Assembly (NCBI GenBank): GCA_961205875.1
Contig: OY540816.1
Coordinates: forward strand, 20,284,701-20,348,700
Length of the DNA: 64,000 nucleotides
Reading direction: 5' to 3'
Source: Sialis fuliginosa
Taxonomy: Eukaryota > Arthropoda > Insecta > Megaloptera > Sialidae
This document shows, in pieces, positions 10,681 through 22,753 of this stretch; position 1 is the first letter of the stretch, and each line of letters starts with the position of its first letter. The position numbers and the translations under genes are program-made. The notes under the pieces are model-generated. The model was not told where the DNA came from, did no database searches, and saw nothing but the letters and a program-made list of their open reading frames with translations.

Positions 10681-13600
10681 TTACACATCCAGTTGGAAAA
10701 CATTTTCTGTAGACTCTGACATTAACTTGTAATATTGTGATGATTTAATTTTCTGTAAATTTTCAGGTTCGTCCAATTCAATTATCTAAAATAAAAGTTT
10801 TCAACAATTAAAAATATGCAGCGCCGTCTATCGACGAAACACGTAGGCTTATTATTTATCGGAGATACAATCCATATAAATTTCAACAATTGTTTTATCA
10901 CAGATTCAAACCATATAATTTATTTAAAATCACTTACTTTTCCGTCTTCAACAACCATAACTCTATCACAGTATTCAACTGATTCGAACCTATGACCTAC
11001 CAACAGCACAGTAGCTCGTGAAAATAAAGTTTTGACTGATTTATGAATAATTTCCTCAGCAACATTGCCAATATCAGACATACATTCTTCGATAACTAAA
11101 ATCTAAATACATAAAACTTACTTATTATGTATATTAAGCATGAATAAATTTAATGTTACCTTAACGTTATTTAACCAATTGCGTGCCAAATGAAGTAACT
11201 GCCGATGTCCGATATCTGTTAAGCTTTCAATAGGCTCATCGATAAGTTTTGGAAAACTTGAAATAATATGTTGTAAATTGACATTATGTAAAGCTTCCAA
11301 AAGTCTTTCTTCAGTAAAATGTGCCATTGGATCTAAATTATCCCTAAATAAATATAAAATTAAATATTTACAATATATCTCAAGTAGTGACATCTGTGGG
11401 CAAAATATAAAACTAATGTATATCTTAAATACAACAATTAAATTTAAATATTTTAGTAACCTAATAGACCCTTGAAGCACAAATGGTTCTTGAGGAACAA
11501 TTCCAATTGTATATCGAAGTGTATGCAATGGTAACGTTGCTATATCTATACCACCGATCATTATTCTACCTCCGCTTGTTTCTGATAATCTGTATATGGC
11601 AGCTATTATACCACGTTTTGTTGTGTCTGTTTTTCCAACAATACCTTACAAACAAATAAAAAAGCTAGAAATTGTTTAACAAAGAGCCTAATAAATATTA
11701 CCTATTTTTTCACCACTTTTAATATAAAAACTCATATCATTCAATATAAACGGCATATTGCAATGCAATCTTAATTTGACATGTTCAAATTTAATTGAAT
11801 AATTATTCTTTGGCCAGTCTTTGGGATAAATATACACTTGATTATCACCTTCTGGATCCATACCCTACACAAATTAGTACTCAAATAAATTTAATAAACA
11901 TAACCTCAAATCTGCTATTTAAAAGATACACAATCAAAAATATTTTAATAAAAACGTTTTAAAATCATTAAAACTATTATAAATATTGTGTTTTTAATAT
12001 TTTCAAATTAAATTTTCACATAATCTGCAAACATAACCTCAAATATTTACCGTCATTTGAGAATGTGTCAATGAAAGCATTCTCATTGCTCCATATAAGT
12101 CGATTCTATGTAATGAAGCTCTCTGTGTAGCTATAATTAGTTGTAGTGTAGCTATAAATCCAAGTGAACCCCAACCCGATGTAATTTCTGGCATTAATGC
12201 TATACACATTCCCATTGCCAATAAAAAGCAAACTGAAAAATTATTCAAAAAGATTTTTAGATATAAAAATAAATAGTTTAAATTAAAATATGTATACCTG
12301 ATAGAAAGTTAATAGAAAAATTCACATAATATTTTATTCCAGTAATCGTTGTTATGTACATACTATTTCTGTCACATATTTCATAAAACCTGAAATAACC
12401 AATTGATTAAATTATAACTAAAATTCAATTATTGAATATTTACTTTTTTGTGAATTGACTGTTTCTTCGGAAAGCCTGGATGACAGCCCGTCCTGGAACT
12501 GTGTTGATTATTAAGTTACATAATGGAGAATGTAGATCCATTTCTTGTTCATGAAGGCGATAAAGTGCAGGGCTTGAATTGAAATATTTATTATTATCAG
12601 AATATAATATAATATTAATTCAACTATACAGTTTTTAGCATTATATTTTGACTTACCTTACGAAAATATGTAAAGTACCGCACATAATGAAGTAAATAAG
12701 CAATGGGATTATAAACCATGTCGAAACCAGTACAATAATTGCTGCAGTGAAAATTATTATGAATAAATTATGTAGCAATGGATAAAGCATTTCAGGTATT
12801 TCCGAATCAACTAAAAAAAATTATATAAATATTAATACTGTCCAAGACTTTTTTATTGCATATGCAATTATTTATTATACTTACTGCAATATAAATTAAC
12901 TGAAAAAATATTTATTAACTGATTCATTAAAGTTTTTTGAAAATATTCCAAAGAGGCTGAACAAATATTTCTAATCCAAATATTATGATATCTTTTAGCT
13001 GCATTAAAAGTCGCCTGAAATAATTTTTAAGTTTACGATATATAAAAACAAAATACAAATATAATAATAATTTACCTTTATATAAATAACGCTAGAAATG
13101 AAACCAGTTATAATCATGCTTACTACAAATGTAGATACAATTACTAATTTTGTATATTCATCTGCTATTCCAAACCACTAAAAAAATTGTTTATAGGTTA
13201 TGTTAGTTAGTTTAAGTACATTAACCTCAAAAAACTTACAGTATACTTGTATAAAGTACTTAAAAACATCATTGAAATTGCTGATATCATTCCTGCATTA
13301 ATAAAAAGCAAAATACTGAAAATGATAATTAAACATATTCCAGCTTTTTTCAGGTATGAACATAAAGTGTGTTTAGGATTGACTGATTCTTTATGAAGTA
13401 TATTATCTTGATTTGCATCTTGTTCGTCTAAAAGATAATAGAATAATTATAAGTATTAATAAAATGCAATTTTTTCATACCTTCAGAAATTATTTCATTA
13501 ATAGCATCTAAACTCAATCTATCGCCATCGACTTCATTTATAGAGTTATCTCTAGAACGGTCTCTAATTGACGCTAATCCTTCATTGTTCCCACCATAAA

Positions 13601-16600
13601 TATTCATTGATTCTCTAAAAATATATGTATATTAATAATTGTACTGTATTATAAAATATACACTGTATATTACCCAAAATAGGCTTTAGTATTTTGTTTC
13701 ATGAATGATTTGATCAGTTTTGTATATCTTCTATTTTTAACAATCATTTCTTCATGCGTTCCTTCTTCAACAATAGCTCCATTATCCATTACAAATATAT
13801 AATCGCATTGGTTTAGGAACTGAATAAAAAAATTAATCAATTATTGCAATCGATAAAAATTAGTTTTTATATTTACCTTAATTTTATCTGTCACTAATAA
13901 TATTGTACGACCTTTTAAAGCTTGTAAAATACATCTTTCAAATATATTCATGTTTTTACTGCAGTCAAGAGCACTCAATGGGTTATCTAATAAATATATA
14001 TCCCTGAAAAAGTTATTTTAAATTAATTAGTTTTGACTATTACAATTAGTTTTAGATGTTATTTACTTATTTGAATATACAGCTCGACTTAGAGTTAAAC
14101 ATTGTTTTTGCGCTAAGCTTAAAGGTGTGGTTTCTATAAGGCTATTGTCACCAGCAGATAAAGTATATAATTCTTCATGTATAGCGCAGCATTCTAATGC
14201 ACTGTAATATCTGAAAAGGTAAATAAATATATTGAAATAATCAGTCAATGATTTTTAATATTATTTTTAATACTTCTGATGTTCGAAATATTCTCCAAAT
14301 AATATATTATCTCTTATACTTCCATTGAATAACCAAGGAGTCTGACTGACGTAAGTAACTGATCCGTTTATTTCTATGTCACCCGATATTTTGTTCATGT
14401 GGTTTAAAATTGCCAACAATAAAGATGTTTTTCCAGAGCCTTGCGGACCACAAATTCCAATTAAAGCCCCCTAAAAATAATAAACATTTTAAAAGAAAAA
14501 TAATTAAAATATAATATAAATATTATGTACTTTTTTTATATCAAATGATAACTCTGTTAGATTAAATGTGGAATAATCATCAATAAAGTCTTCTTGTTTT
14601 ATTTCTCTGTTCATAAATCTACAAGTAATGAATATTATTTATGTTAAAAATAGGTTATGTATGATACATATCATATAGGTTATGTTTCACTTACGAAAAT
14701 CTGGAAACTTTAGTAACTGGTTTTTTAACAGTTTCTTTTTTCCATGTAAAACTTCCATTTGTTATTGTTAAAGCTGAATCTTTATCAGAATTTTTTATTT
14801 TTTTAATGTTAGTGTCATATAGTAAAAAAATATGCTATAAAATAAAACAAATATAGAAATATTATATTATTTTTAACATGTGATAAAGTACCTTTAATTT
14901 ATCCAATGATGTTGAACTTTTTCTCAAATTATTTATTCCAATCCAAAAATTATCCAGCATTTGTTTTAGTAAAATCATTAAAATTATAAACGCAGGAAGA
15001 ATCTACAAATTAATTTTTATTTATTACCAAGTTTTGTTTAAATATTAAAAAAATACCTTTGCTCTATCAAAATCATCAGTATTCCCTTTATTTAAACTGT
15101 CAGTACAAACTGCTATAATTAGCAATGCCGAAACATTTATTAACGGTTGCGTCTGTAGTAATGAATATCCAAAATAACCAATAAAGTAACTTTGCTTTAA
15201 ATGTTTCAGTTCTTTATTTCTAACTGTTTTCATATTATCCATCAATAACCGATCCCATAGAGTCATTTTCAACAACACCATATTAGAAATAAGCTTGTCA
15301 AAAATAATCAGTCTGCGTTTAGTATAAAAATTTATTTTTTCACTGCAGTTTTTGGTAAGATAGTTGAAAAAATACTAAAATAAATTTGTTATTATTTTAT
15401 TATCACTTAATCATCCATTTAGATGCCCCAAAAAAAGACTTTGAATATCTATTTTAATATTACTTACCAATAATGGGTAATATATTAAGACAATTATAAA
15501 AGCTGCTAAACCTGCTACATTTGTAAAGTAAAAAATAAGTACGGAACATCCTATAAACATTATTGGAGTTGTTATTAATAGGGGAACTCCAAACGCCAAA
15601 TCAAAAAGTGCCCTTCCATCACCCCCGAGAAAACCAAGCAACTATAAAATGAAATACATTAAAAAATAAATGTAACAAAAATGATAAAATGATATTTTCG
15701 CCTTACTTGATAAGCAGGAACGTCATTAATATTTGATGAATCAACAATCTTTTTGTAAGCCGACGCTAACACTGCTGAACGCAATTTAGCTGCAGAACTG
15801 TATCGATAAGAATATATTTTTTTAAAGAATTTTTTAAAGATATTATATAATAAAATAATATTTACCCTAAACTAATACTTATACTTATAGAATAAAACAG
15901 TATCGCCATGAGCTCTGTTAAAATGAATCCGAATACATAACCTATTCCTGTGTAATCAAATTCAATTATTGTATGTAATGAAGCATTTGAAATATTATCT
16001 GTTGTATCAAAATTATTATTCATCACATCATCCGTAGTGGTTTCTTCTACAGAAATGGTAGTTGATAAATTTTCTAAAAATTTCGTTTTAATTACGATTT
16101 TATTTTGTAAAAACTCGACTATTCGACCAAAAAATAGACCCTGTAAATAGATTTAACATTATCAGAAATTAAGGTTATAGTTGTAAAATTAACATAACCT
16201 CAAATAACAAAAGATATACACACCGGTCCGAGTAAAGTAAATATGACTCCTATTGTATAAAATAAAACAGCAAATAATACTCTAGTTGATATAAACTTCC
16301 AAGCAATTCTTGCCATAGAAGCTCCAGGTCTTCCAGCTCTTACAATTTCATCGCTACATAAACCTTTCAATCTAAATGTAATAAAATATGTATTTACTAA
16401 TTTAATTCGTTATAATTTAAATTTAAACATGTACCTTCGTGCATTTACTTCGCAACTGTAGTTTGGTGAACATTTTGGCATTTCAAATTGCTCTTTATTA
16501 AAACTAGACCATAAGTAATATTTTACCCAGTTGCAAGAAAGAAATGAAAAAAGACCAGCTTTGTCAATCGACGGTTCCCTAAAAATTATTATTATGTTTT

Positions 16601-16928
16601 ATAACTCAATTCTGAGATCAAAATCATTGCATAACTTATTTTTAATTTCTTACAAAAATACCTAAATAATAAATACTTACGCAGACTTTCTGTAAGGTTT
16701 AAAATTCTTAACTGTATCCCCATACCTAGAAAATCTTTTATGTGGAACATATTTATTACTAACTATTTGGTGACGACGATTTGCAGACCAATCTGGAATA
16801 CTAAAAATAATTGTTTACGTTTTATAGTTCACAACAAATATAATATTTAAAAAGACACACCTATCTGTTGTCGTAGATGAAGTTTGTATGTCTAATTTTT
16901 CATACCTTTCTAAAGATGAACCAGACAT
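10681..16928 (-). CDS. ABCC-subfamily (MRP5-like) ABC transporter, 28 exons, 1,400 aa
   Basis: Full-length ABC transporter of the ABCC class, closest in my reading to ABCC5/MRP5. Such proteins export organic anions or conjugates across a membrane using ATP; the substrate here is unknown. Exons from the 5' end: 16861-16928, 16681-16800, 16435-16578, 16224-16371, 15866-16140, 15707-15797, 15468-15641, 15057-15374, 14892-15002, 14695-14834, 14531-14618, 14274-14470, 14067-14210, 13877-14003, 13674-13819, 13481-13614, 13240-13427, 13076-13177, 12885-13014, 12657-12810, 12444-12572, 12298-12389, 12051-12232, 11702-11864, 11461-11644, 11160-11343, 10938-11102, 10681-10785. The total is 4,203 nt with every phase consistent. 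Order: cytosolic N-terminus (1-110, with 'KAGLFSFLSCNWVKYY' as in MRP5), first membrane domain (about 111-485), NBD1 (about 530-760), linker, second membrane domain (about 815-1135), NBD2 (about 1150-1400). NBD1 has an intact Walker A (GPQGSGKT, 567-574) but LSLAQ for LSGGQ (655-659), Asn680 at the catalytic acid and Asp712 at the switch His. NBD2 has GKTDTTKR where Walker A should be (1192-1199), but keeps Glu1317 and His1348. The family assignment is firm; transport activity is doubtful. Confidence 0.93.
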
Positions 16929-19806
16929 TTTTAATAAACACTAATTTGCATTTATTAAAAAAAATATACTAATTAATTGTGGGCGGTCACTACTTGGCCA
17001 TATTTAAGACATTAATTCCTTTTTTATGATAAAAGATAAAACTTATACCATTCTCTTTTTAATACAATTAATATTAATTACTTTGATTCACTACCTCACT
17101 TCAATCAAAACGTGTATTATTTGTTTTAGCAAAATCATAAAAAAAACCTCTGATAAATTTGTTTATCTCAACCCTACCTTATTTTCTTATCTATTTATTG
17201 ATTATATTGAAAAATAGATAATACTTGTATTGTACATGAATATAAAAAAATAACAAAATATTTCAATTCATTTTTTATAAATCAAACATAACCTAAAAAT
17301 ATAATCACAACCTACAAAAATAACTGTCAAAAGACATGATAATCCTAACCTATAAAATAAAATTAAATGAAACAATAAACCATTAAATTAATACTTTATT
17401 ATCATACTGACAATCATACAATAACAATGTTATAACACTAAACTAAGTGTGTTGAGAAACGTAACATGTTAAAAATCAACTCACAAAAAAATAACCGCTA
17501 AAGCAAGCATGCACTTGGTTAGCAAAAATCAGTCGCAAGAACGGCAACGGTCGTACGACTGACTACCACTTAAACTTAATGATTGTGCTCATCAATTCTT
17601 GTAATCTTAAAACAGGTTTAAGATTAAAAATATAACACTATTAAATAAATATAAGATCAAACCTAAATATGACTATAACAAATACAGTGAATCTTATTTG
17701 CAAAGATTTAAATTTATTTATGGAAAAATTGAATAATAATCCAAAGCTAAAGTTCTATAATTGAATCTTGTCAAAACAATTACAGCAAAAATATCCATTT
17801 CTCATTATTAACTTTTCTGCTTGCAGAAAAAGGAAGATATTGTAATAACCCTCAAAAATTTATTAATTTGATGATATCTGAGTGGATGGAAACATCCTAA
17901 AATATTTATTTAGATACATTTTTTTTGGTTCAATTTATCATTACGATAACTAATTGTATTATAAATAAAAATAAATCTTCACAAATATATTATCAATAAT
18001 TACATAAAATATTATTTAAAACACTGAAATATTTTTTTTGTTTGACTTGTTAATCAATAAAAAAATATATTAAATTTACTCATTATATATTTTTTTTCTT
18101 TCTACGAATAACTTAATATATTACTCCTACAAAACTATCAAAAATAATTTTATGTAATAATTCAAACATTAGATATTAAAAATATATATGGCATATACAT
18201 TATTTGAAATACAGGACAAATTTCTGCATAAATAATTCATTCAATAAACTTTTCTCATCCCGTAGAAAATTCAATATGTTTTAATTTATTAAAATTTAAC
18301 AACACCTCAAAATTTGACCTGTATTAATCATTTTTCATGATGTTTTAATACTTCATGCAAATTAGTTTATATATATAATCAATTTTATAATATACAGTAA
18401 CTATATTAATAATGCCTGTATTATTTATAAAATAATAAAATATATTACATGAAGTTTGATAAAAATAATTATATCTAAAAATCAACAAACTGTTATATTA
18501 ATACCTTATAATATTTACGCAACATCCGTGCTTCTTTACGTATCTAAACACTTCATGAAGTTATACTTCTTTAGGCTCGTTGAGGGTAAAATTGAAATTA
18601 AATGCGCGGTAGAAACGGTACATGCTGGAACATGGTAACGGAAAAATGACATCATGACATCCATAGATATATTTAAAAATTTAACACATTACAGTTTCCT
18701 GTAATATGTTAAATTTTCTCACTCATGTTTAACCAAAATATCCAATGCATGCTCTCTCTTTCTTTTGGTCGTTTTTGAATAAGATCCATGAGATCCATGC
18801 TCTGTGTTTATGACTCTTTGTCTATGTTTTATACCGGCAAATTCAAAATAATATTTGTAAGTATTTGAAGTATTTATTTTTATCATATATTTAAATTATG
18901 TTTGCTTAAATTTTTATAAACTTATTTGAGGTTATTCGTAATTGTTTTTCAATCACGCCAAAGAAGTATAACTTCTAACGCATGTACATAAGTACACACT
19001 CAAGTTTTTTTATTTTATATGCTCACAATGTTGCAATTACTACTAGCATTTTGAACCCTTTAAGTATGGGTACCAATAAAATTATCAATAAGCAATCTTC
19101 GCATCTAAACATAATTTAAATCACTTTATAATGACAGCCTGTAATAATATATTATTTTAAATACAAAATATTATGAAATCCTTCAATTATTTATTATTTT
19201 CATATTTTTATCAAACTCACTATTTATAAATAAGCTAAAGGCAAGATTATTAATATATTTCAGGCACAAAAGTTGTACATTATGGAAAGCAACACTAGAT
19301 ATAGATATACATACTTAAATTTTTCTCTACTAAAAATGTTAAACACCATAAAATAATTTTTGAAAAGTTGAATTAATTAAAATTTATAAGTAAAATAAAT
19401 GACTACAATTATTAACTCTTTTTTAAGTAACTATCATATATTAATTTGATAATGTTCGGCGATTTTAACTTTATTTATATAATTCTTATATTAGTCAATG
19501 AAACGTATTTATATAATATGCTATTAAATATATTCAGAGGTTATAAAAATATTGAGAAAAAATATATATTATGATTAATATGAACAATATAATACCGATA
19601 ACTATTAAGATATAAAACTTTTTTACGATATACTTATTTTGTAATATTCTGTATACATTAGAGATGATAAATGAGTCGTTCAAAAGCCAAAGCAAGCAAC
19701 TCCACTTACATTTTGCCTTCTGAACTGTTCAAATTTAAACCAGAAACTAGATAATGAGATTATTTATACCAATTGTTTCAGACGTCCGGAATTTGTCTGT
19801 CTACGT
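16929..19806. other. Intergenic region between the ABCC gene and PINCH
   Basis: About 2.9 kb of AT-rich DNA. It must contain the ABCC promoter (just above 16928) and the PINCH 3' UTR (just below 19807). It holds two copies of a GAAGT-(A/T)TA-ACTTC palindrome (18557-18569, 18963-18975). The short frame at 18456-18638 shows no recognisable protein. Nothing else is supported. Confidence 0.5.
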
Positions 19807-21586
19807 TTACACAACGTTCTTCTTAGGTGTAGCATCATGCTGACGTCTCAACCGTCGCCGTAACTCACCGGGAAGCTTGTCATAACATTTCTTACAGACG
19901 GGCTTCAAGTCGCACTCGTAGAACTTTGTCTTTTGGTTCATCTTCTGGTCGCAGATCGAGCAAGCGAAATGGTGAACGCACCAGGCTTTATTTAGAGCCG
20001 TGAAGACTACAAATAATAAAACAATATAAATTAAAAACTTTAAATATCAACGTAAAAAAAAAACTTACCGTCTCCTGCGATTACTTGGTTACAGACGAAA
20101 CATAAATTACCGAAAAGTTGATGATAATGTGTTTCACAATAAGCCAGACCTTTCTTTTCATAATGCCGATGTCCAAAGAATGGTTTCTCACATTTTGCAC
20201 ACACGAAATGCTAAAGGAAAGTTTTTAGTTATTTTATATGTTAGCGGTTGATTTTAAATTTTACTTACCTCGACATGCCAGTGCTTTCCAAGAGCGGTAA
20301 CTACACGTTCTTCAATTGGTCTTCTGCATGCGCCACAAATCGGGACACCCATCTTATCGTGGCACCGAAGGCAGTATAGTTCGTTAAGTTCATTTGCAGT
20401 ATACCCTGGTCGACTCCTAACCTCTCTAGCAGAACTATCTAGTTCTATGCCACAGGCTGTGCAGTTGAAATGGTAACCGTGATAAACCTAACCAAATTAT
20501 TGTTTTTAGAGATTTTTTTTGGGGATGTATTGTAAAAAATATTTAAAAAATAATTAAATATGACTTATTGGCCCTTTATGTATGAGAAAAAATTTAAAAA
20601 TTTTTTTTTTAGTTTAAATTATTAAAGTTTTATGACGTTCTTTAGACCACCATTGAAAAAATTAGTAGTGTGCAACAAAATTCATTCTCACCTCTCCCCT
20701 AAATCGCAACGGCTTATCATCAATCAATCCGTGACACTTATGGCAAACATACTTCCCGAGCCCAACAGCCTTCTCCTTGGCATTACACTCGTGGCACAAC
20801 GCACGGCCTGCATTCCTTATGAACCCTGCATCAGCAAGCTCACAAGAGCAGCTCTCACACCTGAAGCAGTTCGGGTGCCAGTTCGAGTTCATAGCCTTGA
20901 TGACGCGCCCGATCACAAACTCTCCGCACTTCCCGCAGCATGGCGCAAACAACACATGGAAGTCATGTTCACAATACTTTCGGCCCTCAAATTCGTAGAA
21001 AACACCATCCTTGAATGTGCGGAAGCATTGTGCGCATCTATTGTAAATATATTAGAAAGATATTGTATATTTGGCCTAATTCATGGTAACTTACACAAAG
21101 CATTGTTGATGCCATAGCTCCCCCGTTGAGTTTACAATCCTTTCATTCGGTTCAAAACCTTCTCCACAACGGGAGCAAAACATATTATTCAGCGACATTC
21201 CGCTGGTGACTCTTTAAAATAAAATAATAATATATTCAAACACATTGTTTAAATTGTATGGGTATTTTTCTATTTATAATAAAATCATGATTCTAAATAG
21301 TCAGGAGTTTAGGGTTCTAATTAAGAATATATCAAACAGAAAAATTATACAATTAAACATGAATGAATTTGTATTACCGTTCTTTTGAACCATAACTAGG
21401 TACACTAACAATTTCATCTTCAGTGTATCGCCCTGTAGAAATACTGATATCATCAAGATCCTCATAATCATCGGAAGATGATTTTTTATCAGCTAATAAC
21501 TCTGTTGAAAGAGCACGTCTTTGATATAAATAACTATGATCTAAAGATTGTAACTTGGGAATTGCATTATTTTGAAAATTCGACAT
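19807..21586 (-). CDS. stck: PINCH (LIMS1 / steamer duck) five-LIM adaptor, 6 exons, 410 aa
   Basis: Adaptor of integrin adhesions. In this family LIM1 binds the ankyrin repeats of integrin-linked kinase, building the ILK-PINCH-parvin complex that ties integrins to actin. Exons from the 5' end: 21378-21586, 21095-21211, 20692-21037, 20269-20487, 20069-20210, 19807-20006 (1,233 nt). Five LIM zinc-binding domains are visible at about residues 82-134, 143-193, 207-266, 275-325 and 334-385, with their Cys/His ligands intact. Stretches such as '[18 protein letters not shown]' and '[18 protein letters not shown]' are hallmarks of PINCH. LIM3 is longer than in vertebrate PINCH by about 12 residues (near 247-259), as I recall for Drosophila. 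The C-terminus is basic (ELRRRLRRQ, then TPKKN), like the family's nuclear-localisation tract. The chosen start gives an acidic, Ser-rich extension of about 75 residues before LIM1; Met75 or Met80 could start a shorter form. It is divergent from the GCP3 gene, with 1.17 kb between the starts. The symbol follows the Drosophila orthologue. Confidence 0.96.
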
Positions 21587-22753
21587 GTTTTAGTGAATTT
21601 TAAGTACTATATTCTTAAAATTAATTTGCTATTTTTATTTACTACAATTACATTTGTGCGTGCATAAAAACTGATACTCTTACTCAAGGACATATGTATT
21701 GTTTTTAAATTAATACTGTAAATAATTTTATTAATGATGTAGCACAAATGACTAACACATGATGCTTTTGCTACATACACACGTTTTATAGGAAAACAAA
21801 TATTATATGTAATCGTCATAATTTTAATATCAAATAAAAAGTAAATAAAGATAAGAAAGGTAAAAACTTTTGATAAAAGTATCAATGTTTATTCATGATT
21901 TCTTCAAAGTGTATATAAATGCTCTCAAAGTGTTTTGATATTCAGTAATAACTTGTCAGTATTGAAATAATCATTATTTTATTTTCAATCTTGAAATATT
22001 TTTCAGTGACATAACCTGACAGATGAAATTGTTAGGCATATGTTAATAATTGTTATATAATTTGGGCTGTATATATACTCTCTTTTAAAATTAATGTATA
22101 ATTTTTAATCCTTACCCAGGTGAAGGAATGGGAGGCATGAGTGATCAGCAAGGAAAACGGAATAAAAACTGAAAAAACAATAACTTTTACTATTTACAGA
22201 TGTTTTTAAAATTAACGAAAGAATTATTTTTAAATATTTTTAACTCGCTTCAATATTATACTCAAATTACCTTGAAATTATAAGTAATTTATTTTCATAA
22301 GAAATTTGTCATCCATACACACCCATTTTCTAATTGATGGCAGCCAATCATATATGAGTTTACATATTTTATGCCCATATTTGCTTGAAAGATGTGGGCA
22401 AGAAATGTAGGATAGAAAATGGATATGAGATAGTGGGAGATAAAACAAAATACCAAAGGAGTAATGAGGATAGATATATATCAGATATTCGTTTTTGAAA
22501 ATTATACACATGTGTTTATATTTAACGCGTGGATCAATTCTCATGCATGTGTTTACATAAGCGATGGAAAAAAATTTAAGCATCAAGCTGTCAAAATTTT
22601 AAAATTTATAATTCCAGTGGTTGAATCTGGATTCATTTTTCATCTTTAGAGTTTAGCATTCAGAAAAAATAATTTACAATATCATTACTATCAATTCATA
22701 CAACTTTGACGGTTTCGGTAACAATAAAAAAAAATAAAAAAGGATATTTTAAA
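21587..22753. promoter_or_regulatory. Divergent intergenic region between PINCH (-) and GCP3 (+)
   Basis: Head-to-head spacer of 1.17 kb between the two start codons, AT-rich and without a coding frame I can support. It must hold both promoters or 5' exons unless these lie within the genes. I see no convincing TATA box or initiator. Confidence 0.5.

Noticed and set aside
10681-16928. Calling the ABCC locus a pseudogene
   Set aside because: All 28 exons keep frame and consensus splice sites over 4,203 nt; only catalytic motifs are changed.
20632-21117. 161-codon plus-strand frame
   Set aside because: Antisense shadow of PINCH exon 3, whose LIM ligands on the minus strand are unmistakable.
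22278-22586. 102-codon minus frame in the PINCH-GCP3 spacer
   Set aside because: Composition is AT-rich noise; no domain and no conserved pattern.
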